In this document: positions 24,801 through 51,049 of the stretch, in pieces
How positions within the stretch are numbered: position 1 is the stretch's first letter
Layout of the letters: every line of letters starts with the position of its first letter
NCBI GenBank assembly: GCA_964036155.1
Contig: OZ038423.1
Coordinates: forward strand, 78,569,249 to 78,633,248
DNA length: 64,000 nt
Source: Diploscapter coronatus
Lineage: Eukaryota > Nematoda > Chromadorea > Rhabditida > Rhabditidae
Direction of reading: 5' to 3'
Notes under the pieces: model-generated
Database searches by the model: none
What the model was told of the DNA's origin: nothing
What the model saw: only the letters and a program-made list of their open reading frames with translations
Program-made: the position numbers and the translations under genes

Positions 24801-27800
24801 AGAGCATTTTACAACACTTGACGGTATAAAATGAATATTCAATTATTAAATTCAAAATTTTCAATCTTAGTCTATTTGTAACAAAATTTGCGGTATTATT
24901 CCACGCTAAAAATTGTCATAAATAGCCCTAGACCCAAAATTCTCAGCTAATTTTCACTAAATCATGTTTCCCCACAATCAAAATTGTGAAAGCCGAGATC
25001 GGCAAAAAATATAGGGGCGCGAAGAAGAAAATAAGAAAGGAAAAACATCTAGCTGTTTTTTGAGGCGAGAAGGAGAATCGCGTTGTTCTGACTATTGATA
25101 ATACGAGTTTGTGATTGCGTCGTTGATTGGAGAGAAAGCCGATATTCATGCAGCAATTAGAAATCGAATTTGGGAACTAAATAGTGAGTCGCGTAGAAGA
25201 GAAACGAGGCGAATTGTGCAATTTTGAATATCGACATCCTCTCCCAATAAATCATACCTTTGGGAAGCTGGGGTCCTGGACGATGGCCATGAGATGGTCG
25301 CTGTCGAGTCGGCCGCGTGCGTCCTGCAGCATGCGGTCCGCCTCGTCGATCACAAAGAACTTCAGGTTCTTCAGGCCGATCTGAAACAGAAATCATCTCT
25401 TTTCTCAAGAGTTACGCAAAACTATGAGGATTCCATAAAAATATTATTCTGTAAAAAATTTTTTAAAGTTCAAAAATCTTAAATTATTTCCTGAAAAGAT
25501 CACGAATTTTATTCAACTTTCTTGAAAATCATACGGTAGCCTTGGTGATGAAGTCCATGAGTCGACCGCCGGTGCCGACGAGCACGTGACAGCCTTCACT
25601 CATCTTCATGATCGACTGACCCTTGTTCATCTCGCCATAGCTCAACGTGATCGCGATGCCTGTTCCTGAACCAAGACAAATCGAAGTTCAAATCGTCAAA
25701 TTAGACGAATAGCTCGCGCAATTTGGGATATTGAAGTGAAGAATGCCAATTTTCAAGTTTATAAATGAGCAAAATGAATACCCCGAAAATTCCGATTCGC
25801 TGAATTATGCTCATTAACAGTCGAAATCAACGCGATTTACCGTCTTCTTTTCCTCTCGTTATTTCTGCCTTGAAAAAGAAAGAAAGGGCAGTTTGTTTTT
25901 CTCTTCCTCTTTGCCTGCCGAGAATTTAGCGCGTTGGCCAATGAATAGACATGATACAGTGGGAAACTTGAACGACTAACCGACGGCCATCTTGGTGAAG
26001 TGGTGGTAGATCTGCTTGGCGAGCTCGCGCACGGGCGCCACGATAATCGCGAACGGGCGCAACTTGCAGCGCTCCTCGTCGACCCTGTCCTTGCCCATTG
26101 CGAGGATCTGAAAATGGCAAAAAATCATCATTCACAAAAAGTGTTTACTTAAAATCTTGAAGAAAAAAACAGTAGGAATATTAGAAACGGAAAATTATCA
26201 ATTTTAGATCTACAAAGCACAGCTGCCCAGATTCAAGAACACTCTTAACCTCCGAAAACTTCCAATAAGTCTTCTTCCCGCTTGGAGGATTCCAAGAATG
26301 TTGTAGATCAGGGTCAGGGCTATGCGGAAATTTCCACACAACCCTGATCAGAGCACAGAACCCTCAAAACGGATAAGCTAACCTGGTTGAGGATAGGTAG
26401 GACGAAGGAGGCGGTCTTTCCGGATCCCGTCTCGGTGACGCCGATGACGTTGTCGCCGTGGAGGATGTGCGGAATGAGGGCCGCCTGAATGGGACGCGGC
26501 TTGCGGTAGCCGGTCTTCCTGCAGTTCTCGATCAGTCGTGGGTCCAGGTCACTGTTTTCCCAGGTCCTCAAAATTGCATCTTTTAAAAAAATTAATTTCA
26601 TGAAAAAATCGTCCATAATAAACGACAATGCTGATCCAAGAGAAAATTGCTGGGTTTTTTTAAAAAATTAAAACAAAATCGAGCTGTTTTCTCAGAAAAC
26701 CTCCTTCAAAACTAGACGAATTTTTATTTCAAAATTCTCACTCAAAAGGAGGCAGATCTGCGCCGCCCTCGATCTCCACGGGCGTGTCCTGCAGCGCATC
26801 GTCCAAATCCTTGAGGAACTCCTCGTCCTCCTTCTGCAGATTCTCCGCGTCTTCCGTGTCGGGCACCCAGTCGCGAGGAGCACGGTTCTTTTCTGCAACT
26901 CGAAAATAAATTAACTTTAGACAAAACATTTGAATTAGTTGACCCAGAAAATTACCATCTCGTAAAGCCGTACACTCGTGAAGAATATATGACTGTGAAA
27001 GGGAGTATAGGGGTATGAAAGGTAGACGATGTTCGGTCTCGAAATGATGAGCAGCACGAGTAGAGCATTTCTAGATACCGTTCAGTCTAGCCTACCCAAC
27101 CTATACACATAGCCGTTTCTCAGGTGTGTCGCTTTTACAAGAAGTCGAAAGTATTGTATCTCAGAGGCAACCTGGAAACTACACGATATACGCAACATAG
27201 CATAAGTCATGTGGTTTCCGAATAGCCTATTTCAGCACGTTAAGATTTGTTTATTTTCCTACCGAAACCTTCCCCGGCATTCGCGAAGCGGCTGTTCTCC
27301 ACGAAAAGTGGGCCTCCAGAGAAACCGGCGCCTGGATTTCTTTTAAATAAAATGCATTCACCCTCAATTTATACTAAATTTGCACTATTTAATCGGCAAA
27401 TTTGATACTTTTTTCTGAAAACAACTCTTTCTAACACTTTTAACTAAAACTCCATAATAAATACTGGAAGCTATATAAAAACAGAAAACTAACGTTCATA
27501 GCGATGATCATCCTCGTATCTGCCTCTGCCGCCCCTGCTGCTTCTGAATCCGCCGTCGTTTCGGCTGTCGAACGAGGGCACATTGGGCATCGCGAAGCGG
27601 TCGTCTCTTCCGCCTGAAAATTTTTGATAAATCCGTTTTTTTTCCATTTCTCTTACAAAATATGACTTTTTCCCGAAAATTTGGAGTTTTTACGAGCAAT
27701 CTCGCTATAAAAAGAATTGCAACGAGTGCAAAAATGCCGAATAAACTTAAAAGTATATTTTCTTGAAAATGGTCTTATGAAGTCGTTTAAAAACCTGACC

Positions 27801-29922
27801 TCTTCTGCCGCCGAAGTCCGAATTCCTGTTACCGCCTCTGAACCCATTGGTGTCCCCCCTGTCGCGATCGCGGTTGTAATCGCCATAGCCGTCGTCGTTT
27901 CTGCTTCTCCCACCAAAGCCCGAGTCAGGACCGCCGCCTCTGCCTGCACTGAAGCCAAAGCCATTGCCGCGCGGAGGACCGTTGAAGTGTTCGCGGTCAT
28001 TGCGATCGTCGTAACGAGGCTGAAAAATGAATTTTCGATATAAAACAAATCAGTGGTGGTATATAGCAAATACTATACATGACGGAGATCTTAGCTATGA
28101 GATGGCGGAGGATATTTCAAAAAAAAAAAACTGAGTGTCCCCTAGTTAAGCCCTCCCGTTCTCCGTCATATAGCTGTTGCCGTAGAGATATTAGTTCCCT
28201 TTAGAATGGGGACGACCAAGAAGAGGCTCGCTTCTGCACTACTTTCTTGTGACCGCACCTCATTCTAGAGGGGATTAATACCATTTCAGAAAGTTGTCAA
28301 AGTTTCAAGAGAAGTTTTCGTAGGTCTAATGTTTCAAAGAGCAAATGAATTTACTCTAAACTGGTAAATACCTTTGGATAGAAATATCTCATCTTGTTCG
28401 GACGTGTAATTTGTTTGAAATTTTGCACCCTGCACTCTCAGACTCCACACATACCCGCATATCCGCAGGGGTGCGAATTTTTTACTTATAAATTTCATCT
28501 TGCTCTTATTTTGTCATTTGGAAAAGAACATGTTTTATCTGAACATAATGATTACCCCGTTGTGGTAATCGCGATTGCGGCTACCATTGAATTGAGCCGG
28601 ACCTAAGTCAGCGGACGGACGACTGTAGTCGCGAGGCGCGTTGCCTCTTGAGCCAAATTTCGAGGGCGAGGGGCCGTGGTCATCGAAGCTGCGGCCGCTG
28701 TCACCGCGGAACGAAGGTGGGGGATCCTGGAGATACAATTCATCATTTTTAAACTCCGATTTTTGAGCCTCAATCTAAAATGCTTAAGGAAGCGCGTCCA
28801 CATTTCGCCCACACGCTTACGTGAGCGTGAGCGGAATATAAACACCTCCTAAATAAATCGATCTCCGATGAGCTCCTCCTAGTTGCTATACAAAACCAAA
28901 TGGTGTTTGTGCAGAAACTGAACGGGCATAACAAAAGTGGGTGTGGGATGCGAATTCGAAAGACCTAATATCGATTCTAATATTTTCAATCCCGAGTTTT
29001 CCATAGGATTCATTTGTGCCAGATTCGATACCCGCTGTCCTCGATCGCTGTATCCGCCACCACGAGCTGGAGCCGATCCGAAATCGTCGCGTCTGTCGTC
29101 GCGGTCGCGATAGCCACCTCCGCCGTCACGAGGGGGTGGTGGGGCGTTGTTTCTGAATATAGAAATTTCAGATAATTTATAAACGTTCAATTTTGAGAAA
29201 AAAACACGTTCAAACTTTTCAAATAACTTCTTTAAAAGAACCAATTATCAAGGCGTCAAGTATCTTATGATTTGGTTCTGTCCGTTTCAAATAAAAATGG
29301 TTCAATTTGTCTTTTTTAATTTTTCATTTACCTGGGCGGATCGTACCCGCTTCTGTCTCTGTTGTCGTAGGCCCTGCGTGGGGGTGGACCATCGTCTCTG
29401 CCACGGAACTGCCCATTCTGTTGAGGTGGACCGTTGTTGAACCCTCTGTCGCCTCTATCGTCGCGATTCTCGTAGCCACCTCTGTTAGAGGGACCTCCTC
29501 CAACCCCGAAACCTGAAAATTGCTAGTCTTTTTCTGGAAAAGTCAATCCATTTTTCAAATTTCGCAATTTTGGAATGAAAGTTGATAAAGAAAAAGTCTA
29601 CGAATATTCCAAAATGATGCTTCGGATTGAAAACAGGCCTAGGAAGAATTCATGTCGGAATTCGAGTGAGATGTACACCGAGATCTTTAGTTTGAAACTT
29701 AAACTCTCCCTGGGTCTGAGATTGATAACATTTTGACAAACCCCTCGATCCATCGTCCCTGTCCCTAGGAGGACCTCTTGCGGGCGGCGGTCCGTCCCTG
29801 TCCCTAGGCGGGCCTCTTGCGGGAGGTGGTCCATCCCGGTCTCTTCCTCTGTCTGGGCCTCCACCTCTGTATTCGGACTCGTCGTTCCAGTTCCTTTTGG
29901 GCCCATTCGCGAAATTGCTCAT
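21865..29922 (-). CDS. DEAD-box RNA helicase with RG/FG-rich N-terminus (Vasa/RDE-12-like)
   Basis: Twenty-two exons close exactly to 910 residues, from MSNFANGPKRNWNDE at 29922 to the acidic tail DDEDW at 21865. Residues 1 to about 400 are low complexity: repeats of PPPARGPPRDRD, then RG, DR and FG/GFG motifs, typical of germ-granule helicases. The core has motif I TETGSGKT (449-456), Ia APVRELA (490-496), a divergent Ib VGTGGRL, DEAD (564-567), SAT (603-605) and HRIGRTGR (770-777), so it should be an active RNA-dependent ATPase. The C-terminus returns to FG-rich sequence and ends in acid plus Trp, as in Vasa relatives. Motif I has TETGSGKT rather than the AQTGSGKT of Vasa/DDX3, so it is not a plain Vasa or LAF-1 orthologue; RDE-12 or MUT-14 types are alternatives. 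Core exons: 26383-26566, 25981-26107, 25535-25665, 25258-25380, 24646-24746, 24278-24420, 23863-23968, 23489-23578, 23178-23270, 22845-22941. Confidence 0.9.
22331..22476 (-). mobile_element. Family A foldback element (copy A1)
   Basis: About 145 bp with terminal inverted repeats. One end reads TATTATTGATTGGGAGAAAA and the other is the reverse complement form, ending near ACGATACC. It lies in a helicase intron, its right tip about 11 bp from the splice donor of the exon at 22488-22653. Non-coding; resembles a Tc/mariner-style MITE by size and TA-type ends (inference). Confidence 0.75.
25118..25257 (+). mobile_element. Family A foldback element (copy A2)
   Basis: Shares with the copy at 39005 the internal block ATTAGAAATCGAATTTG and AGTGAGTCGCGTAGA. 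Its right terminal repeat runs into the 5' splice site of the helicase exon at 25258-25380, so the donor GTATGATTTATTGG coincides with the element tip. Confidence 0.75.
28090..28282. repeat. Paired inverted repeats in a helicase intron
   Basis: AGCTATGAGATGGCGGAG (about 28093) pairs with CTCCGTCATATAGCT (about 28162). Next to it, TTAGTTCCCTTTAGAATGGG (about 28189) pairs with CCTCATTCTAGAGGGGATTA (about 28257). Two small foldbacks side by side, or one rearranged element. Confidence 0.55.
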
Positions 29923-30054
29923 GTTGCTTTGGCCGAGTTGGTTTGAAACGCGGATGACAACTGAAAAAGAATGAAATCGGAATAGAGGAAATTATAGAAT
30001 TTGATAAGAAATAGGTCGAAATTGGTAATTTTGAACATTATAATTCAGCATTCT

Positions 30055-30415
30055 CAACATCGGTAGGTAACCACCAATCGATAGTCATTTTTGAGAAAAA
30101 AACTAATCGCTGCTGACTGATTTTACTCTGCACTGCATTATGCCCGTTCACTTGTTGTCTGTGCTCTCTCAACGAACCAGTGAAGGAATAATCGCATCAT
30201 CCTTACTAGATAGTGCGTTTGCAATGTATCATTCAAAACCTACCGTCATTTTAGACCTGAGCGGCATAATGCAGTGCAGAGTAAAACCAGTCAGTACTGA
30301 TTGGCCTTTCTCAAAAAATTACTACCGATCGATTGACGAACTGGCACTGGGTGTTTTTTCACCATCGATAGGTTATCATTGGTTACCGGCTGGTATTGGG
30401 AATACTGAGAAAGCG
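30055..30415. mobile_element. Long foldback element just upstream of the helicase gene
   Basis: The left arm (about 30060-30150, including TTTTACTCTGCACTGCATTA) pairs with the right arm (about 30264-30400, including TAATGCAGTGCAGAGTAAAA). The arms also share TTGAGAAAAAAAC versus TTTCTCAAAAAATT and GGTAACCA versus TGGTTACC. It begins roughly 130 bp upstream of the helicase start codon and so sits in its promoter region. No protein encoded. Confidence 0.7.
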
Positions 30416-31399
30416 ATGACTACTAAAAATAGTCAGGTTTGAAAAAACCTATGAAATTCAGAAACAAGTGGTCGGAATTGGGAATTTGGAAGGAAGATTC
30501 GAAGTAGAAATTTTAGGCCAAAAAGATTTAAAGCTCGAAATTTTTAAAATTCGTCAGTACGGATGTTGTTTTTTGAACACCTACGAATTGCCACATCTCA
30601 TAATTGGTTGAGAAAATGAAAAAAGGGTAGAGAAGTTGAATCTGGTCAGAATGGAGACGAAGTTCACAGAAAAAGAGTGGAATCCACGAAAACTAGATCG
30701 AAATGATCAACTTTCTGATAATAATCAAACGAAGAAGAAAACATATGTTTTTTTCTTGCTGGACACTGGGCATAAATGCAATGCATTCGACACCTTTCTG
30801 GGCGGAGCATTTCCGATTTGAATTGAAATTTTTCAAAGTTTTCGTCATTTTCCGTGAAATTTGGACCGTATCTTTTATCCGACATTTTCAAGTCTTACAT
30901 TATAATAAATTGTAACACCCTTCATTCAAAACCGTTGAAAAATTCCAATTTTCGAGGTTGTTTCGTCGATTTCGAACCAGACAAAATTTATGCTAAATTT
31001 AGCATTTTTTAATCGAAGAAAATGTCTGAAATTATCGCTCTTATCTAAAATTCCAAATATTCTTCCACAAAATGTTTAAAAATCTGGCTATTTGGACTTG
31101 CCGTGATGTCGCGTCGTTGCGGCAAATCAAAGTTGCCAAAAATCTAGTCAAGAAACAAATATCAACCCACTTTTGCCTGTGAGCTTCCCATAAAATGTTT
31201 AATTTTAATGATTTCTAGCAAGATTCAGTAAAAATCGATGAAACATTTACAAGTCTAGCTTTTGGCGGGAATAAGCGTTAGTTTACTCCGATTTCGAAAC
31301 AAAAGCTTGCTGGTAAAAGTGCTCAAGGCGCGTAAATTGAAATTTAACATAAAAATTCGAAGAACAGTTTTAGAAGACCACCAGTGTTTGACAGCACGA

Positions 31400-31684
31400 T
31401 ATTTCTAGTAAACTACGACACGCTTTTTAGTATATCACATCTCATGCCTTCTACTAAAATACGGCAAGATTTCTATGAATTAATAGAATGAGTTTTCTAT
31501 CTGAAGACATGGAATTTCCTCCAAGTCTTCTCATTTTATTTGCCGTTGAGTAGATTTAGATGCATAAGAATTCAAAAACTCGAAATAATGTGAAAAGACG
31601 TTGACGACGAAAAACAACCGTGTCGTATTTTAAAAGAAAGCGTACCGTGTTATACTAAAAAGCCTGCCATAGTTTACTGGAAAT
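31400..31684. repeat. Inverted repeat with arms of about 70 bp
   Basis: ATTTCTAGTAAACTACGACA at 31400 and the following GCTTTTTAGTATA pair with TATACTAAAAAGCCTGCCAT and AGTTTACTGGAAAT ending near 31684. The arms are diverged and the spacer is about 140 bp. Confidence 0.6.
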
Positions 31685-33872
31685 ACCCTGCCGTATTTTA
31701 AGAGCTGCCTCTTTAGAAACGTGGAAAAATGCTGTGCGACTAGGAGAAGAAAAGATAATAAATCGTATAAGCTCTAAACCTAATCGATTATTTGCGATTC
31801 TGAAAAGATTCCAAGGGGAAACCCGCTAATTGCTAGTACAATCAAAGAACCCACTAACTTCTGGAAAGATTCCAAGGACTGTGAAGTCCCATAAACAAGA
31901 GTTTCTGGTAAGATACCAAGGATTTATTCAGGAACTGTACAGAGCAAAAATAAACTCCAAGCAAGCCAAGGGGCTGAGTTTTCTATCATTCAACGAAAGC
32001 GAGAGATAAAATGTGAAGGAGGAAAGAAAAACATATTGCAGAAATGATGCAGGATGGTAAAAAGATGCAGACCAAAATATAAAAAGGGTGCATGGTCGCA
32101 CAAATGTGGCGAAGGGGGGAAAGAAGATGAGTAAATGGTGAAAAATGGATGTGTAACACTGGGTTAGATGTAATCTATTTGGTCGCGAAAATGCATATCT
32201 GTTACTTTCCTCATCTCAATAATTTGTGCCCTAGAAACATCTTTGCGATCTTGCTATGTTGCGCAATAGGAAAAACTCCATTAAAATTAGGGAGGTGTCT
32301 GTTATTGTTTCGAGAGGATAAAGTTACAGAAAAATGATAGAAAATATCTGGTAGAATCCACAAAATTTTTAGCTAGGGATAAGTAATAGGGAAAGATGAT
32401 GAATTTTAGAAAAAAAAAATTATAGAAAATGGTCAAAAATGTTGGAAGATCATTTGAATCACCCAATATCTAATCGATGCATTCCAAGGAATGAAAATGT
32501 GTTCGATTAAGAATGTTGGCTGCTATCAAACGCGTTAGATTAGATTGGCTCTTCGCGAAGGGCTCTGACTCACTTCGCAAACGAAAGGTCCTTATCGACT
32601 CGGCTTCCAGAATTATTCGAAAGATTTTTCCTATAAATTTACGATTTGTTAATGAAAAACAGGGTTTAGATTTAGAAAAAAGAGCAAAATTTGAATTTGA
32701 ACTAGATTTCATACGATGTTGGCCTTTATCAAACAAAATTGTGAGAAGGTTTCTTCCTTGTTGGACCGAAAATTCAAATTAGAAGATTTTTGGATTTCAA
32801 ATTTTCTAAATTTAAACATTTCTATGGCATACTATTAGGAAGTATCTGAACTCTTCTGTGCAGTATAATTCTCATGCTTGCTAGTTCTAGAGTATGTGTA
32901 GAGGAGATGCATTGGGGTGTGTGTGTGTGTGCAATGCGTAGAGAATGGATGGGAGAGGGATCGATATTTCTTTACGGCCAAATGGTCACTCCACTTCCCG
33001 CTCTGTTGTGGCTTGCGGAGGGCTCAAGCATCACACTGGGGATTTTGCGAGTGGAACGCCTCCAGAATTCACCAGAAAACCACAACGCTTTGTAAGATTC
33101 GTCTGATTTTGGATTAGAAGATGTCGGAAAACTGATGAATTGTGCAATTTGCGATGGTCAACTGGTGAATTATAAACGGAGATTTGGTGAGTGAGCGCCG
33201 CCCCTGCAAATGTTTGCAGCCTTTTTCGTTGTAAGCATTCCACATCATGTGCTTATGTTGATGTTTCTCGACGATGACAATTTTTATCTTTGCTTTGTGA
33301 ATCTTGCTGGCTTTACTTTCAGATTTTGATCGTTGAGCATATTTTTCTTAGATCTGTTTTTCCAGTTTTAAATCGTAAGATAGGAAAAAACCGTCAAATA
33401 TAGGCTCAGACCCAAAAATTCGATTAAATTTTCATGAAACCTGAATTATACCCCTCCTCGTGAGGATCAAATTTCAACCCCAATTCAGTATCCCTCCTTT
33501 GATGTGGATAACAATTCCAATTCCAGATTGGAGAGTCAGCAGTCAGAGTCAAAGGTCGTCCTAATAATCGGCTCTCTCCTCTCCTCCGCGCGCTCTCTTT
33601 CCCTTTCCGTCCCCTATCCTCTTTTCCACTCCTTTCCCTCCCATTCTCCATTCTGTTTCGATATTGATTGGATCGGTTGATTCGCTCTATGCGTCTTTCT
33701 CCTTTGACCATAGTCCGCATGTTCTTTTTTGCATCTGTGCATTTGTATCAGAGCTGGCCGGAGTCAGGATTTGGAATCTTCGGAGTTCAGGATAAAATTT
33801 ACGTTCTCGACTCCACCAGCCCTGATCTCTATCTCTCTATCTCTTCATATTTTTCAGGGCTGACGAAGTTCT

Positions 33873-33968
33873 GTGCCCGTATTCATAAGCGCATCGGGAG
33901 CTCCCGGTCACATTTTTCTGTGAAAACGAGCGACCGGGAGCCTCCCAATGCGTTTATGAAGACGAGCA
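33873..33968. repeat. Compact GC-rich hairpin, arms about 38 bp
   Basis: The left arm contains CATAAGCGCATCGGGAGC and the right arm contains CTCCCAATGCGTTTATG; the central GACCGGGAG/CTCCCGGTC pairs perfectly. The loop is about 20 bp. It is notably more GC-rich than its surroundings. Confidence 0.65.
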
Positions 33969-36900
33969 CTGAATTATTAACACTAATAGTTTTTCCTTTC
34001 TAAATCAGCTCTGAGATTTCAGGTCCAAAGCTGATGAGTTCTCTGATATTTCTATGCTTAAAGATTTTTTCATGGCTCATCTTATTGAATTTAAGTCGGG
34101 ATTAGGAGATTAAAATTTCATTCAGCTATAATCTATATCTCTCTGTATTCATATGCTCGCAGCAGTATTTCCCTTTCCCTTTTATTCTTTTTTTCCTTTG
34201 TCATTCTCCGGTCAATCCTGTTTCTCTTCTTCTGTCCATTTACATTCAGTGCCATGTCCTGCTGACTCATCGTATATCAATTCCAAATTCTCCCTTGTTG
34301 CTTCTCAACTTTTCTTCCGTTTTTCTTGGTTGCGTTTCTCAATATTTGACGATTATTGCATGCTCATGTATTGTCTAAGAATCCGTTAAAAATTTCATTT
34401 CATTTTTTACGAATTATTACTTTAGACTTCAAAAATTATAAGGGTCGATTTTTTAAAATTGACAATACAGTTTTGTGAAATTTAACGTTTTGTTATTTTT
34501 TCTTGTATTATTTCGATGAAAATCGGATGACTCATAGAATTGTCAAGGTCGGTAGTGATAATGAGTGATAATTTGACAAACTGATAAATCCTCTTATTGC
34601 TTGCGTAACACTTCTAAATTTAACGTTTTTTTTCCTGACTTGAGACCTCATATACTTGAATTGATCAATTTTTAAGCCTAGCTTAGCTCTTAGTCTTCTA
34701 AATCTCCAATAAGAACTTTAGAAATTCGAATGTAGAAGTCGAATCCTAAACGTTCCCTTTTCCTTCATTCTGTTTATCGATTGAGAGATATTCTGTGTCG
34801 ATTTACTCCCTTTATGGCTGTCAGCTTCTGTCACTCTTTGATTCGGGCAATTATGCCTCTTACCTTTTTCCTCGCACAGCTTACATCTCCAATCTCTCCC
34901 ACATCCATTCATTCTTTCACTCGCCCCCTTCATTCTTTCATTCATCCCACACTTCCATCTACAGCCATAGCAGCAGCTAATTGCACCGCAATGACTTTCA
35001 GCAAACACCTGAAGACGAATACCTGCATACACCCGAATGCATGAACACCCGCATAAGGTGAACACCTGAACAGTGAATGTATGAACAGACATCCTCAAGA
35101 GGTTCCTCCTTCTTTATCCAACCAAAACAACCTGATCTTTATTTTTATACCTGAAAGATGTTCCGCTTTTATACCATACTTCCTATTTTGGAATGGAATT
35201 GAGGGTTTCAATCAAAAATTTTCGAAATCGGAACAAATTGCACGATTTTCCGTATTCACTTCAAAGTCGATCTGAGTTATTTTTATCTGAATCTTCAACA
35301 ATGAGTATTTTTCTACATAGTAGCTCTATCGAATGGCACTGACCCCCTCATCTGCGTCTTGTCTTCTTTTCCTCTCTTCATTCATTCAGATCCCTCTTTA
35401 TGTCCTTTCTGACCCTTCAAATCTCCCGGCAATTTGTCTTTCTCGGTTGTATTCCTCTCCCTCTTCACTTTTTGTTTCATCCCGTATTTTCTCCTACTCC
35501 TTTGTAATCATCTCAGACTTATCTCTTCCCGAGAGATTTCAGTTTTTTTATACAAGCGATCAGCATTTTTCATCAGCTCTGATAAATTTCCTACTAAAGC
35601 GATATTTCAAAGTCAGGTTGATTCGAATTGTTCATAAAATATGCTAATTTCCTGATAGAACAATAATGTTTTTCATAAGTTTTTATCAAATTCTGGAATT
35701 TCTGCATCTTTTCTAGGGTTTTATCAATCTTTCCCTATCTCCTTTCGAAGTACTCATCCCCTTCTTATTCTTATCAAGCGATTTTATGCATGAAAGCACT
35801 CATAAATCTATTGTCTGCAAAGGTGAAAAGCTTGAAATATTCCCGTGTGTCGTAGGAATAATGTTAACATGTTAACGAGACCGAAGTATTGATAATTCGA
35901 TTCCTTAGGCGCACTGGAAAGTGAGGTCTGCATTCCTTGATAAGAATTGTGAATGAATTGATCGAGGAGTTTGAGTGCTGTATCAATTTCATTCTTATTT
36001 CATTCATGCATTAAAATTCATAGTTTTAATTTCGAAAGCTCACATACTCGTAAAATGTCCACAATATACTAGTCAACCCATTGCTCCGCATACAAATAAC
36101 TCCATCAGATTATGCGCTCTTAAAAACCCTTGACATTTTTGAGCACGAATAGTATTGCTAAGGAAGATAATATGCCCAAACTTTTCATGAAGTCATCAAA
36201 CTCTGAGCAAATTAATTGATTTTCTGCTTTTTTCCGAGTTGTCCTTCGTAGTTATATTTTACTGGCGTGTAATTGATAGGAAGAGCTATCGTTGATTCTT
36301 CCAGAAGACATTCCTCTCCACCAACGCATTGCTGTGTATCATATTCTAGTTCCCTTTTTACCTGCACTTTTTCTCATCTCTGCTTCTTTTTTCTCTACCA
36401 TTCATTCGCCTCGCAGCAATTCTCTCATTATCCTTTTCATGTCTATTCTTTCTCACACATTTTCCACCTCAATTTTCCCATTTTACTCATCCACCTTCTA
36501 TTTCTATTTCTTCGTCGTCAATTCTTCTATGAAAAGCTACTAGTCTTCTTTCATAGGCATTTATATCGAATGTCTAATTCTATTATATTCAGTCGAAAGC
36601 CGAGGCCTTCATAGCCCATTGACCAGTTTTAACCCATTTACATTTGCCAAATCTTGCGCATATTTCATATTTATATCTAAGCTTTCATGATTAGTTTCCG
36701 AAGTTTAAAAAGTCCGACTTTTCCCTTTAAAAGTTTATTTTCAATATTAGTTCGTCTTTGGGAAGTTCGCTTTTCAGGCAAAATACAGTGTAAGTGCTTG
36801 TGGACTTTACACATACAAGGTGTATGGATCTCATGAATTCACCTAGAAGCCATATTCGACTTTTTCGTTAATTCAAATATTTAGAGATACTGTAGAATTT

Positions 36901-37398
36901 ATTACGATCTGTGTAATTAACGCCGTCCTAGGCTAAGATGTGTATATGTATTGAGTTGTGATAACTAATCACTAATCGAGGTAAAAGCTGTGCTGACTGC
37001 TAATCCATAATCGGATTGTCTTTGGCATCGCAGCTTTTCCTACTCACAAACAGCAGCGCAAGTCTGGCAGGCAGGAGTGAGAGAAGGAGGATTATCGAGG
37101 AATGTCCAGTTGACTAGATTATTTACAAGCGGCTACTCTTTCATTGCTAAATATTTGTGACATTTATTCCAACTCTTATAGTCCAAATGTCATTTTATTC
37201 TAATTTATCTATTCTTCTCAAACGTCTAACTTTTCCGTTTTATTTGAAAATAATTCGTGATTTTCCTCATAAATGTGCATAATTCGATTTTTCGCGATAT
37301 TCAAATGAAAATTGATGACGATTTGATTTTCAGATTGTATGATGTCAATTGAGTTGGAGGGCAAAGGCTGATCTTCGCAACTCTGATTTCGTCTGCAA

Positions 37399-51049
<13,651 letters not shown>

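Larger units (their letters stand above)
30416..37398. other. Intergenic, pyrimidine tracts and foldbacks
   Basis: No gene that I can support. Plus-strand C/T-rich tracts recur around 33580-33660, 34150-34330, 34860-34960, 35340-35500 and 36310-36500. A (GT)n run lies near 32920. Two foldbacks are listed separately. The right end should include the abl-1 upstream promoter. Confidence 0.5.

Noticed and set aside
27717..28043. Plus-strand 108-codon open frame opposite a helicase exon.
   Set aside because: It is the antisense shadow of an RG/FG-rich exon, whose skewed codons leave the other strand open.
1..29922. HENN-1 plus RG/FG helicase as a small-RNA gene cluster.
   Set aside because: They are 20 kb apart with neuronal and unrelated genes between; proximity alone does not support a functional cluster.
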